Assembly (NCBI RefSeq): GCF_900177795.1
Contig: NZ_FXWJ01000004.1
Location: 372,001 to 436,000, forward strand
Source of the DNA: Plantibacter elymi (nom. nud.)
GTDB taxonomy: Bacteria; Actinomycetota; Actinomycetes; Actinomycetales; Microbacteriaceae
Reading direction: 5' to 3'
Length of the DNA stretch: 64,000 nt
The translations under genes were made by a program, and so were the position numbers. This document shows positions 36,010-44,654 of this stretch, piece by piece. Below the pieces are notes generated by a model. That model saw only the letters and a list, made by a program, of their open reading frames with translations. It was not told the DNA's origin and did not search any database. Numbering within the stretch: the first letter of the stretch is position 1; the number at the start of each line of letters is the position of its first letter.

Positions 36010-36160
36010 GCCCGCCTGAGGCTGTCGAAGGGTTGCCCGCGCCGGGCGCATCCGCCGCGCGACGATTCCTCGAGGGCACTTCGACAGGCTCAGTGACCGG
36101 GGTGCGGCCCAGGGACCGGGGTGCGGCTCAGGGACCGGGGTGCGACCCACGGACGGGTGC
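36010..36160. repeat. CTTCGACAGGCTCAG repeats and 16-bp tandem units
   Basis: CCTGAGGCTGTCGAAGGG (near 36016) and its inverse GGGCACTTCGACAGGCTCAG (near 36075) are followed by three tandem CAGGGACCGGGGTGCG-like units, to about 36150. They lie between the NlpC gene promoter and the MarR gene end. Confidence 0.8.
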
Positions 36161-36169
36161 GTGCACCGC

Positions 36170-36655
36170 TCAGGCTGGTTCGACGTCCTCGGGCGACCAG
36201 CGCGCGGACTCTCCGGACCGGATGATCGCGAGCAACTGCGACCGCAACGCCGACTCGTCGGGCAGCTCCGGGAAGACGTCCGCCTCGAGCCGGTGCGCGG
36301 CCAACCACGCCTCGTCGCCCGCAGGCGTCCGACTCACCACATGACGACGACGGTCGTCGACGGCGGCGATGCGCTCGACGTGCCCGGCCCGCTCGAGCCG
36401 GTCGAGCGTGCGGGACATCGTCTGGTTCTGCACCCGGGCTCGACGGGCGAGCTCCTTCTGACTGGTGGGGCCGCTGTCGAGCAGATGCAGGACGATGAGG
36501 CCGGCGTGGGTGACACCGATGCCGTCGAGGGCCTGCTGCCAGGTGTGCTCGATCAGTCGTGAGGCCGTGGACAGGAGGCGTCCGGTGGGCCAATCGGCCA
36601 TGGGATCGCGGGCGGCGTCGGCGATCACGCCATCGGTCGCGCGCGCTCCATCCAT
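36170..36655 (-). CDS. MarR family transcriptional regulator
   Basis: A 161-residue winged-helix regulator: LIEHTWQQALDGIGVTHAGLIVLHLLDSGPTSQKELARRARVQNQTMSRTLDRLERAGHVERI, followed by the wing DRRRHVVSRTPAG. TACATT lies 6 bases before the ATG, so it is probably leaderless. It is divergent from the EPS locus and could regulate it, but nothing in the sequence proves this. Confidence 0.9.
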   Translation of the reverse strand: MDGARATDGVIADAARDPMADWPTGRLLSTASRLIEHTWQQALDGIGVTHAGLIVLHLLDSGPTSQKELARRARVQNQTMSRTLDRLERAGHVERIAAVDDRRRHVVSRTPAGDEAWLAAHRLEADVFPELPDESALRSQLLAIIRSGESARWSPEDVEPA

Positions 36656-36816
36656 GGCACCAATGTAGTCGCTGAGGCCGCCACCGAGCCGCCACCGACG
36701 ACCCGCCCGACGCCGCCGACCGGTGCTGTCCCCCGTCCGACACCGGGACCCGCGGCTCGCGGCGACTGCGGCCGCACGGACGGATGACGACGGAATCGCG
36801 CGTCGACGGGCGCTCT

Positions 36817-36886
36817 CACCCCCAGCATTGGGGGTGAGAGCCCCCCTGGAGTGGGGGATCCGTCGATGACCCCCGCTTCATACAGT
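36817..36886 (+). promoter_or_regulatory. paired C4/G4 boxes and -10 (TACAGT) before the EPS priming gene (box A)
   Basis: Box 1 is CACCCCCAGCATTGGGGGTG (36817-36836), a perfect 8-base-arm palindrome. Box 2 is CCCCC-TGGAGT-GGGGG (36842-36857), with centres 23 bases apart. TACAGT at 36881-36886 is a probable -10, 31 bases after the box 2 centre. The boxes would therefore overlap or flank the -35. The remaining 254 bases to the first EPS gene are an untranslated leader. Confidence 0.65.
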
Positions 36887-36974
36887 GGAAAGACATCCAA
36901 GGGGGACGCTCATCTCGACCGGTAGCACCGGGCGGTCGTGGGCACACGAGCGACGTCGCGTTCTCCGCGGGCGG

Positions 36975-37057
36975 CCCGAACCGCCCTTGCGCATCGCGCA
37001 CCCGAACCGCACCCGAACCCACAAGTGGATAGCAGCCCCATGACGACGTACCCGAAC
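36975..37057 (+). repeat. four CCCGAAC repeats in the EPS leader
   Basis: CCCGAAC occurs exactly at 36975, 37001, 37012 and 37051, between the probable promoter and the start of the priming sugar transferase. It recurs in the leader at 38802-39089. Confidence 0.7.
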
Positions 37058-37140
37058 CGCCGTCGGTCCTTCCGACACACCAGCCCTCGCTCCCATGGCG
37101 CGGGAGTCCCCGAGCTCCACGCCGACCGTTCGGCCCGCGC

Positions 37141-38670
37141 ATGAGCGCGGACGTGAACGACAACCCGTTCCCGATCACCGGCCCCATCACCCTCGTGCGT
37201 CGTCGGGCGGCGTCGCTCACCGGCGAATCCAGCGTCGCGGTCAAGTCCCTGACGCAGCGCGAGTGGTCGAAGCGGTACCGCCGCCAGCTCGTCCTGACGG
37301 ACAGCCTCATCGCCCTCTTCGCCGTGTCGGCCGCCTTCGTCGTGCGATTCGGTGACGAGCCGGTCGGACCGGAGGCCCAGCAGCTCTACGTCCTGCTGTC
37401 GGGGGTCATCGTCTTCGTGTGGCTCGCCGTCCTCGCCGTCACCCGCACCCGGGACAGCCGCATCATCGGATCCGGAGTCATCGAGTACAAGCGCGTCCTG
37501 AACGCCAGCGCGTTCGCCTTCGGCATCCTCGCGATCGCCTTCCTCGTCCTGAAGATCGACATCGCCCGCGGCTATTTCATCCTCGCGCTCCCCGCCGGCA
37601 CGCTGGCACTCCTCGCCTCCCGCTGGCTGTGGCGCCGGTGGCTCCTCGGACGCCGCCGCGTCGGCGAGTACACGGCACGGACGGTCGTCGTCGGCCGGCG
37701 TGACGACGTCGCGTACGTCCTCGAACAGGTCGCGAAGCAGCACAGCATGAGCTACACCGTCGTCGGTGCGGCCGTGGTCGACGAGGAGACGGCCGAGCCG
37801 TTCTCCAGTCGTGGGACCTCCGTCCCGGTCATCGCCCATGTGGACGGGGTCGCCCAGGCCGCCGCCAACCTGACGGCCGACGCGGTCATCATCGCCGGCC
37901 CGGTCGACGGCGGCAGCGAGTACATCCGCCGCCTCGGTTGGGACCTCGAGGGGACGGCAACCGAGCTCGTCCTCGCAGCCCGACTCACCGACGTGGCCGG
38001 CCCGCGCATCCACTTCCGCCCCGTCGAGGAGCTGCCGCTCATCCACGTGGAGATCCCGCAGTTCGAGGGTGGTCACCACCTCATGAAGCGCGCGCTCGAC
38101 ATCGGCCTCACGAGCCTCGGGATGCTGCTCATCTCGCCGCTGCTGGCCCTCATCGCGCTCGCGGTCAAGCTCGACAGCCCGGGACCCGTCCTCTTCCGCC
38201 AGGAGCGCGTGGGCCGGAACGGCGAGCGGTTCACGATGTTCAAGTTCCGCTCGATGGTCACCGACGCGGAAGCCGCACTCCCCGCCCTGATGGCGCAGAG
38301 CGAGGGCAATGGCGTGCTCTTCAAGATGAAGAACGACCCCCGGGTCACGCGCGTCGGACGCATCCTGCGCAAGTACTCCCTCGACGAGTTCCCCCAGCTG
38401 TGGAACATCCTGACCGGGGACATGAGCCTCGTCGGCCCACGGCCGCCGCTGGCCAACGAGGTCGCCGAGTACGAGAAGGACGTCCACCGCCGCCTGCACA
38501 TCAAGCCGGGCCTGACCGGCATGTGGCAGGTCTCGGGGCGCTCCGACCTCACCTGGGACGAGAGCGTCCGCCTCGACCTCTACTACGTGGAGAACTGGTC
38601 CATCACGGGCGACCTGATGATCATGTGGCAGACCGTGAAGGTCGTGTTGAAACCGGTCGGCGCCTACTGA
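37141..38670 (+). CDS. polyprenyl glycosylphosphotransferase (EPS priming sugar transferase)
   Basis: It transfers a sugar-1-phosphate to undecaprenyl phosphate, the first step of EPS repeat assembly. Of 509 residues, 1-150 include about four or five transmembrane helices. Residues 175-290 are a Rossmann-like CoA-binding-type domain (VVVGRRDDVAYVLEQV). From about 315 comes the WbaP/CpsE-type catalytic domain: MKRALDIGLTSLGMLLISP, FRQERVGRNGERFTMFKFRSM, LRKYSLDEFPQLWNIL, SLVGPRPPLANEV, RLHIKPGLTGMWQVSGRS. It is first in the EPS locus, behind boxes A. Confidence 0.95.
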   Translation: MSADVNDNPFPITGPITLVRRRAASLTGESSVAVKSLTQREWSKRYRRQLVLTDSLIALFAVSAAFVVRFGDEPVGPEAQQLYVLLSGVIVFVWLAVLAVTRTRDSRIIGSGVIEYKRVLNASAFAFGILAIAFLVLKIDIARGYFILALPAGTLALLASRWLWRRWLLGRRRVGEYTARTVVVGRRDDVAYVLEQVAKQHSMSYTVVGAAVVDEETAEPFSSRGTSVPVIAHVDGVAQAAANLTADAVIIAGPVDGGSEYIRRLGWDLEGTATELVLAARLTDVAGPRIHFRPVEELPLIHVEIPQFEGGHHLMKRALDIGLTSLGMLLISPLLALIALAVKLDSPGPVLFRQERVGRNGERFTMFKFRSMVTDAEAALPALMAQSEGNGVLFKMKNDPRVTRVGRILRKYSLDEFPQLWNILTGDMSLVGPRPPLANEVAEYEKDVHRRLHIKPGLTGMWQVSGRSDLTWDESVRLDLYYVENWSITGDLMIMWQTVKVVLKPVGAY

Positions 38671-38692
38671 TGCGAGGACTTCTGTCGGTGAT

Positions 38693-38765
38693 GCCCCCAA
38701 AGCGAGGGGTGTCCTGCAAAAAGAGGACAAATCCCCTTCCAGAGGGGACAACACTTCGGTACAGT
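38693..38765 (+). promoter_or_regulatory. paired C4/G4 boxes and -10 (TACAGT) before the DUF1972 glycosyltransferase (box B)
   Basis: Box 1 is CCCCCAAAGCGAGGGGTG. Its reverse complement shares 20 contiguous bases with the box C region. Box 2 is CCCC-TTCCAGA-GGGG, centred 38 bases on. Between them GTCCT/AGGAC (38711-38728) forms another inverted repeat. CTTCGGTACAGT ends at 38765 and resembles CTTCGGTAGGAT after box C. The 475 bases between the two coding genes are otherwise leader. Confidence 0.65.
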
Positions 38766-38801
38766 CGTCATCACCACCGCGAACCGGTGGGCTTCTCGAC
38801 A

Positions 38802-39089
38802 CCCGAATCCGTCGAGGACCCGCCCGGTCAATGAAGCCCCTCGCGCGCATGCACCCGAAGCTGCGACGAGACACGCGACGCTTACCCGAGCAGACCGCGC
38901 CTCCGTCCCGTCATCTCCCGACGACGGACGCTCCGCCTGCACGCTCGCGAGCGGAAGCATCGTCGACGTGCACCGGTACCCGACCGAGCACCAGACACCC
39001 GAACACCGACGCCTGAGGCGCCGGGCACCAGCACCATCGCACCCACCCGAACCCGGTGCGGCGGTCGAACGACCATGAGAGACCCGAAC
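38802..39089 (+). repeat. CCCGAA(C/T/G) repeats in the second EPS leader
   Basis: CCCGAAC at 38998, 39046 and 39083, with variants CCCGAAT (38802) and CCCGAAG (38854), fill the long leader before the ATG at 39146. A 61-codon frame at 38831-39016 has poor codon use and no family, and is not called. Confidence 0.65.
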
Positions 39090-39145
39090 TCAGCCATGTC
39101 ACCCACCCTGCCCTCCGCCGTCCGACCACCATCGGCGTCCACCCG

Positions 39146-40414
39146 ATGAGCGCGCCGAGGCGCAAGACCGTCGCCCACGGTCGACGCCCCGACGGCACGC
39201 TCCGCATCGCGATGGTCGGGACGAGAGGCGTCCCGGCCGCCTACGGCGGCTTCGAGACCGCGGTCGAGGAGATCGGCAGCAGGCTCGCCGCCCGAGGACA
39301 CGATGTCACGGTCTACTGTCGGCGCACCGCCGCAGAGCAGCCGGCGGAGCACCTCGGGATGCGCCTCGTGCACCTGCCCGCGGTCCGCAAGAAGGTCCTC
39401 GAGACCCTCAGCCACACCGCCCTGTCGGTCCTCCACATGGCAGTCACGCGCCGCAACGACGTCGCCTTCGTCTTCAACGCCGCGAACGCCCCCTTCGTCC
39501 CCGTCATCCGGGCCAAGCGCGTGCCGACGGCCGTCCACGTCGACGGTCTCGAGTGGAAGCGCGCGAAGTGGAGCGGCTCCGGCAAGCGGTACTACCGCTG
39601 GGCCGAGGAACGTTCCGTGCGCACCGCCGACGCCCTCATCGCCGACGCGGCCGGCATCGCCGACTACTACGAGCAGCAGTTCGGCGTGCCGACGGAACTG
39701 CTCACCTACGGGGCGAAGATCCTGGAGCAGCCGCGCACGGACCTGCTGGGCTCCGGTGCGGGCGTCGAGGCCGGTGCCTTCCACCTCGTGGTCGCCCGCT
39801 TCGAGCCAGAGAACCACGTCGACCTCATCGTCGAGGGCTTCATCCGCAGCGAGGCGCGACACCCGCTCGTCGTGGTCGGCTCCGCACCCTACGGCGCCGA
39901 GCACAGCGAACGCATCGCGGCCCTGGCCGCCAGCGACCCCCGGGTGCACCTGCTCGGCGGGGTCTGGGACCAGGAGCTCCTCGATCAGCTGTACGCGGGG
40001 GCACTGACCTACGTCCACGGCCACTCGGTCGGCGGCACGAACCCGTCGTTGCTCCGCGCCATGGGTGCCGGAACCGCCGTCATCGGTTTCGACTCGGTCT
40101 TCAACCACGAGGTCGTCGGGAGCACCGGTTCCTTCTTCGCCACGGCGGACGACGTCGCGCGGCTCATCGAGCAGGCCGAGCTGGACGAGGCGGGCACGGC
40201 GGCCCTCGGAGCAGCGCTCCAGGCACGCGCCGCCGAGGTGTACCGCTGGGACGCCATCGCCGACGGCTACGAGGCGCTCGCCCTGCGCCTGGCCGACGGC
40301 GCGACCATCCACGGCACCGGACGGTTCAACCGTCTGCCGATCGACTGGAACCCGAAACCCGTCGCCGGCATCCACCCGACACGCATCACCGAGAGCACCG
40401 GAGGATTGGCATGA
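39146..40414 (+). CDS. GT4 glycosyltransferase with DUF1972 N-terminus
   Basis: A 422-residue transferase. IAMVGTRGVPAAYGGFETAVEEIGSRLAARGHDVTVYCR is the DUF1972 start found in rhamnosyltransferase-like GT4 enzymes. The C-terminal nucleotide-sugar half has HLVVARFEPENHVDLIVEGF and YVHGHSVGGTNPSLLRAMG, the GT4 donor-binding E-x7-E-like region. It adds a sugar to the lipid-linked EPS repeat; donor and acceptor are unknown. It overlaps the next gene by ATGA. The start at 39146 is preferred to one at 39056. Confidence 0.92.
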   Translation: MSAPRRKTVAHGRRPDGTLRIAMVGTRGVPAAYGGFETAVEEIGSRLAARGHDVTVYCRRTAAEQPAEHLGMRLVHLPAVRKKVLETLSHTALSVLHMAVTRRNDVAFVFNAANAPFVPVIRAKRVPTAVHVDGLEWKRAKWSGSGKRYYRWAEERSVRTADALIADAAGIADYYEQQFGVPTELLTYGAKILEQPRTDLLGSGAGVEAGAFHLVVARFEPENHVDLIVEGFIRSEARHPLVVVGSAPYGAEHSERIAALAASDPRVHLLGGVWDQELLDQLYAGALTYVHGHSVGGTNPSLLRAMGAGTAVIGFDSVFNHEVVGSTGSFFATADDVARLIEQAELDEAGTAALGAALQARAAEVYRWDAIADGYEALALRLADGATIHGTGRFNRLPIDWNPKPVAGIHPTRITESTGGLA

Positions 40415-41190
40415 CCCGAATCACTGCCGACACCCGTTCGACCACCGAGTCCTACACCGAGATCGTCGCCCGCCTCGCCGGCGCCCAGAAGAAGCGCGCA
40501 CCGGGGGCCCCTGCCTACTCCATCTACGTAAACCGCAAGGCCGGGCGGTATCTCGCCGCCGGGGCGTACAAGGTCGGACTGACCCCGAACGTCGTCACCG
40601 CGATCAGCGCGCTGTTCACCTTCGCCGGCATCGCGATGCTGGCGATCCTGCCGCCCGCCTGGTGGGTCGGTGTCGCCATCTGGCTCGCCCTCGCCATCGG
40701 GTACGCCTTCGACTCGGCCGACGGCCAGGTCGCCCGCCTGCGCGGCGGCGGCTCGGCGAGCGGCGAATGGCTGGACCACGTCGTCGACGCGACGAAGATC
40801 TCCACCCTGCACCTCGCGGTCCTCATCATGGTCTTCCGCCACTTCGACTTCACGAACCCGGCGCTGTACCTCATCCCGATGGGCTACACCGTGGTCGCCG
40901 CCGTCTCGTTCTTCGCGATGATCCTCAACGACCAGCTGAAGGCCGCCTACGGCCACAAGCCGGCCCTCGACGCCCGTCGGAGTTCGCCGATGCGCTCGCT
41001 GCTCGTCATCCCGACCGACTACGGCTTCCTCTGCATGATCTTCCTCCTCATCGGCTTCCCTCCCCTCTTCTTCGCCGCCTACACGCTAATGTTCATCGCG
41101 AACACCGGTCACCTGCTGCTCGCGTCCGTCAAGTGGTTCCGGGACATGGACCGTCTCGGTGCGGCTCCCGCCGCAGACGTCCGGAGCTGA
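40411..41190 (+). CDS. CDP-alcohol phosphatidyltransferase family protein
   Basis: A 259-residue membrane enzyme with about six helices. The complete catalytic signature DGxxARx8Gx3Dx3D is present as DGQVARLRGGGSASGEWLDHVVD, read as separate elements DG, AR, G, D, D near residues 110-132. VGLTPNVVTAISALFTFAGIA precedes it. In an EPS locus it most likely moves a phospho-alcohol from a CDP-alcohol to a glycan or lipid acceptor rather than making phospholipid. A TagD-like cytidylyltransferase at 63168-63710 could supply the CDP-alcohol. It is translationally coupled to the preceding GT4. Confidence 0.9.
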   Translation: MTRITADTRSTTESYTEIVARLAGAQKKRAPGAPAYSIYVNRKAGRYLAAGAYKVGLTPNVVTAISALFTFAGIAMLAILPPAWWVGVAIWLALAIGYAFDSADGQVARLRGGGSASGEWLDHVVDATKISTLHLAVLIMVFRHFDFTNPALYLIPMGYTVVAAVSFFAMILNDQLKAAYGHKPALDARRSSPMRSLLVIPTDYGFLCMIFLLIGFPPLFFAAYTLMFIANTGHLLLASVKWFRDMDRLGAAPAADVRS

Positions 41191-41197
41191 TCCGACG

Positions 41198-42409
41198 ATG
41201 AACGGCCTTGGGGGGTCCGGCCGGTCGACTGCAGCGTCGCCCGGACGGAGGACACTACTGCTCGCGCATCCGAGCGCGGACCTGTACGGATCCGACCGCG
41301 TGTTCCTGGAGACGGTGGAGGCGTTCGTGCGCGACGGCTCCGACGTCGTCGTGACGATGCCGGCCGACGGGCCGCTGAGTGCGCTGCTCGTCGAGCGGGG
41401 CGCGCGGGTGCACATCGTGCCGACGCTGGTGCTGCGGAAGAGTCTGCTGACCCCCCGCGGGTTCGGCGCGCTCGTATCGCAGACCGTCCGCGGGCTGCGA
41501 GCAGGAGGACGACTCCTCCGATCGGTGCAGCCGGACCTCGTGTGGACCAACACCATCACGATCCCACTGTGGACGGCACTCGCCCGTCTGCACCGCCTGC
41601 CGTCCGTCGTGCACGTCCACGAGGCGGAGGGCTCGGCGAAGCCCGTCGTCATGCGCGCCCTCGCCTTCCCCCTGCTGTTCGCGGACCGGCTGATCGCGAA
41701 CAGCCGCTACAGCGCCGAGACGCTCCAGCGCTCCTACCGTCGACTCGCCGGTCGGACGAGCGTCGTCCTGAACGGCGTACCCGGCCCCGACGCGGTGACG
41801 CAGCCCCGCGTGGACGTGCTCGACGAACTCCGCGTGCTCTTCGTCGGCCGTCTCTCACCGCGAAAGGGGCCGGACCTCGTGATCGAGGCCGTCGACGAGC
41901 TCACCCGCCGCGGTATCCGAGCGCGGGCCGACATCGTCGGCGCCGTCTACCCCGGTTACGAGTGGTTCGAGGACGAGCTGCTGGCCTCCATCGCGGAGCG
42001 TGGGCTCGAGGGCCGCGTCACGCTGCACGGATTCCAGCCGTCTCCGTGGGCCGCGCTCGCGACCAGCGACGTGCTCGTCGTGCCGTCCCGACTCGACGAG
42101 CCCTTCGGCAACACCGCGGTCGAGAGCATCCTCGCCGCCCGGCCGGTCGTGGTGAGCGACACCTCAGGGCTCCGCGAGGCGGCCGCGGGCTACCGTGCCG
42201 CGACCTTCGTGACCCCTGGGGACGCGACCGCCATCGCCGACGCCCTCGCCGAGATCCGATCGGACTGGGCCACCCGCTCCAGCGCGGCCATCGCGGATGA
42301 GCGAATCGCCGCCGACCGGCATTCCGTCCGTTCCTACCAGGACCGGATCATCGACTCCGTGGTCGGGCTCCCGATCCGGGCGCGGCGGAGCGGACGCGTC
42401 CATGTGTAG
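41198..42409 (+). CDS. GT4 family glycosyltransferase
   Basis: A 403-residue transferase from ATG 41198. The N-terminal half has LLLAHPSADLYGSDRVFLETVEAF and VWTNTITIPLWTALARLHRLPSVVHVHE. The C-terminal GT-B half has VLFVGRLSPRKGPDLVIEAVDEL and VLVVPSRLDEPFGNTAVESILAARPVVVSDTSGL, the donor-binding E-x7-E region. It is 7 bases after the CDP-alcohol enzyme, in the same operon. Confidence 0.92.
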   Translation: MNGLGGSGRSTAASPGRRTLLLAHPSADLYGSDRVFLETVEAFVRDGSDVVVTMPADGPLSALLVERGARVHIVPTLVLRKSLLTPRGFGALVSQTVRGLRAGGRLLRSVQPDLVWTNTITIPLWTALARLHRLPSVVHVHEAEGSAKPVVMRALAFPLLFADRLIANSRYSAETLQRSYRRLAGRTSVVLNGVPGPDAVTQPRVDVLDELRVLFVGRLSPRKGPDLVIEAVDELTRRGIRARADIVGAVYPGYEWFEDELLASIAERGLEGRVTLHGFQPSPWAALATSDVLVVPSRLDEPFGNTAVESILAARPVVVSDTSGLREAAAGYRAATFVTPGDATAIADALAEIRSDWATRSSAAIADERIAADRHSVRSYQDRIIDSVVGLPIRARRSGRVHV

Positions 42410-42448
42410 CGCCGACCGTCGTCCGGGCCGAGTCTCCGGTGGAGCCCG

Positions 42449-43099
42449 TCAGGCGGCGTCGCGTGAAGTCACGGCCGGCAGCGCGGCCGTGAGCGCGTCG
42501 ACGACCGCTCCGACCTGCGCGATGGTGCGGTCGTGGGCGGCCGACCCCTGCAGGTGGCCGTCGGCGATGTCGAACGGGTCTGCAGGCGTCCTACTCCGCC
42601 CGAACCGGCGGAGGCCCGTGGGCTTCCGGCTCGCGGGTGCGAACCCGCGGCGCCCGTGGATGATCGTCGCGAAGCGGTCCAACACCCCGTCGGCGTCGAC
42701 ATCGGCCTCGTCTGCGAAGCCCGGCACGGTGGCCAGTGCAGCCGCCTCGCGCAGGGTGAACGTCCGAGACCGCGCCGCCGGAGCGAGCGCGGCGATGGCC
42801 GACCGCTCGGCCGTGGAGGCGGTGAGGATGAGTGACGCGCCCTCGACGATCTCCAGCGAGATCGGCCGCGAGCGGTGCGTACCGGCGAACGCCGCGAAGC
42901 CGTCGCCGCGCTCCACCCGCCTGACCCGTTCGCAGATCTCGGAGCCGACCCTGGCCGACACCCCGGCGCTCTCGACCACGACGCCGTCGAAGCCGGCCAG
43001 ACCGCTCAACCGTCGATGCAACAGGAACTCCGCCAGCGGCGAGCGGCAGACGTTCGCCGCGCACACCAACAACAGTGTCTGGTCACGATGCTCGTCCAG
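42449..43099 (-). CDS. low-molecular-weight protein tyrosine phosphatase
   Basis: It probably dephosphorylates the tyrosine autokinase encoded divergently (Wzb/Wzc-type pair). The active-site loop CAANVCRSPLAEF has the C-x5-R of the family. The general-acid Asp is probably in ADPFDIADGHL near the C-terminus. No ATG is available. A CTG at 43099, 7 bases after GGGGAG, gives a normal N-terminus (DEHRDQTLLLVCAANV). TTG at 43174 is the longest alternative, but it would place coding sequence over the promoter region. Confidence 0.8.
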   Translation of the reverse strand: MDEHRDQTLLLVCAANVCRSPLAEFLLHRRLSGLAGFDGVVVESAGVSARVGSEICERVRRVERGDGFAAFAGTHRSRPISLEIVEGASLILTASTAERSAIAALAPAARSRTFTLREAAALATVPGFADEADVDADGVLDRFATIIHGRRGFAPASRKPTGLRRFGRSRTPADPFDIADGHLQGSAAHDRTIAQVGAVVDALTAALPAVTSRDAA

Positions 43100-43206
43100 A
43101 TCCCTGCTCCCCTCGTCCTCCCCACATGATAGTGGGACCACCGGGACGGCCGTACCGGCCCTCCCGCAGCACAACCCCGGCCCGGTGCCGGCAGAAGGGC
43201 ACTGAC

Positions 43207-44649
43207 GTGACCGTTCACGACTACCTCGGCGCGATCCGCAAGCAGTGGGCCGTCATCCTCATCCTGGCGCTCCTCGGTGCAGCGGGTGGGTACGTCTACG
43301 CCCAGTCCATGCCGAGCATGTACCGCTCGACGAGCAGTGCCTATGCCTCGGCCGCCTACGGCGAGTCCACGAGCGAACTGGTGCAGGGGTCGACCTACGT
43401 GCAGAACCTCGTGCAGTCCTACGCGCTGATCGCGAAGTCGCCCTACGTGCTGCAGCCGGTCATCAACGACCTCGACCTCGACCTGAGCGTCGCCCAGCTC
43501 GCCCGCACGGTCACGGCCGACACCCCGCTCAACACGGTCGTCGTCGACATCTCCGTGGTGAACTCCGATCCCGAGCTCGCCAGGGCGATCGCCGACGGCA
43601 TCGCCAAGTCGCTGTCGGACGCCGTCGCGAACATCTCCCCCAAGGACGCCGCGCAGGCGGCCTCGGTCCAGCTGACCATCATCTCGCCGGCCTCGGCGCC
43701 GGTGAACCCGGTCTCCCCGGACGTGCGGTTGATCACCGGCATCGGTGGCGTGATCGGCATCCTCCTCGGCCTCGCCTGGGCGGTCCTGCGCGAGTTGGTG
43801 GACACCCGGATCCGGAGCAACTCCGACATCGACCTCGTCACGGACCTGCCGCTCCTCGCCGAGATCGGCCGTACCTCGCGTGATCGTCGGATCGCCCAGG
43901 TCATCCGTTCGAGCCCGAACGGCATCACCGCCGAGGCGTTCCGATCGCTCTGCATGAGCCTGGCGTTCGCGGACGTCGACAAGCCCGTGGCCTCCATGGT
44001 GGTCACGTCGGCCCTCCCCGGTGAGGGCAAGAGCTCCGTGTCCGTCGGACTCGCCATGTCCCTCGCGGAGTCGAGCGGCAGCGTCATCCTCGTCGACGGT
44101 GACCTCAGGAACCCGTCCATCGCCGAGTACACGGGGCTCGACGGCACGGTCGGACTCACCAGCGTCCTGCTCGGCGACGCCTCCCTCGACGAGGCGGTGC
44201 AGCCCTGGGGCGTGCCAGGCCTCGACATCCTGGTCGCCGGAGCGGTCCCGCCGAACCCGAACCAGCTCCTCGCCTCGGACACGATGCGGAGCACGCTGGA
44301 CCGGTTGAAGTCCCAGTACGACTTCGTGGTCATCGACACCTCCCCGGTCATCCCGGTCACCGACCCGCTGTGGCTCGTCCACGAGACCGACGGCGCGATC
44401 GTCGTGGTCCGCGAGCGTCGCACGAAGCGTCAGCAGCTCCAGAAGGCCCTGTCGACGCTCGACTCCGTCGGCGCGCGGGTGCTCGGCGTGGTGGCCAACG
44501 ACGTCCGTCATCACGAGCGCACCACCTACTACACGGACGACGAGAACGCGCGGCCCCGGCAGAGCGCTCCCGTCCTGGGCGCGCGGCGTCGGCGACCGGT
44601 CGCGGCGACGACGACGGAGCCGACGCCCGAGACCGCGGGAGAGCGGTAA
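43207..44649 (+). CDS. polysaccharide co-polymerase / tyrosine autokinase (Wzz-BY kinase)
   Basis: A 480-residue fusion of an N-terminal Wzz domain and a BY-kinase. Transmembrane helices lie near residues 13-32 and 175-198, the second with the Pro/Gly-rich SAPVNPVSPDVRLITGIGG. The kinase has Walker A ALPGEGKSS near 270, Walker A' VILVDGDLRNPS, and Walker B FVVIDTSP. The C-terminus (HHERTTYYTDDENARP) holds two Tyr, fewer than the usual cluster. It controls EPS chain length and export. GTG start; divergent phosphatase upstream. Confidence 0.93.
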   Translation: MTVHDYLGAIRKQWAVILILALLGAAGGYVYAQSMPSMYRSTSSAYASAAYGESTSELVQGSTYVQNLVQSYALIAKSPYVLQPVINDLDLDLSVAQLARTVTADTPLNTVVVDISVVNSDPELARAIADGIAKSLSDAVANISPKDAAQAASVQLTIISPASAPVNPVSPDVRLITGIGGVIGILLGLAWAVLRELVDTRIRSNSDIDLVTDLPLLAEIGRTSRDRRIAQVIRSSPNGITAEAFRSLCMSLAFADVDKPVASMVVTSALPGEGKSSVSVGLAMSLAESSGSVILVDGDLRNPSIAEYTGLDGTVGLTSVLLGDASLDEAVQPWGVPGLDILVAGAVPPNPNQLLASDTMRSTLDRLKSQYDFVVIDTSPVIPVTDPLWLVHETDGAIVVVRERRTKRQQLQKALSTLDSVGARVLGVVANDVRHHERTTYYTDDENARPRQSAPVLGARRRRPVAATTTEPTPETAGER

Positions 44650-44654
44650 CCCCC

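Noticed and set aside
38831-39016. 61-codon frame in the second EPS leader
   Set aside because: Pro/Arg/Thr-rich, poor codon bias, no ribosome-binding site. The region is better explained as an untranslated leader with CCCGAAC repeats.
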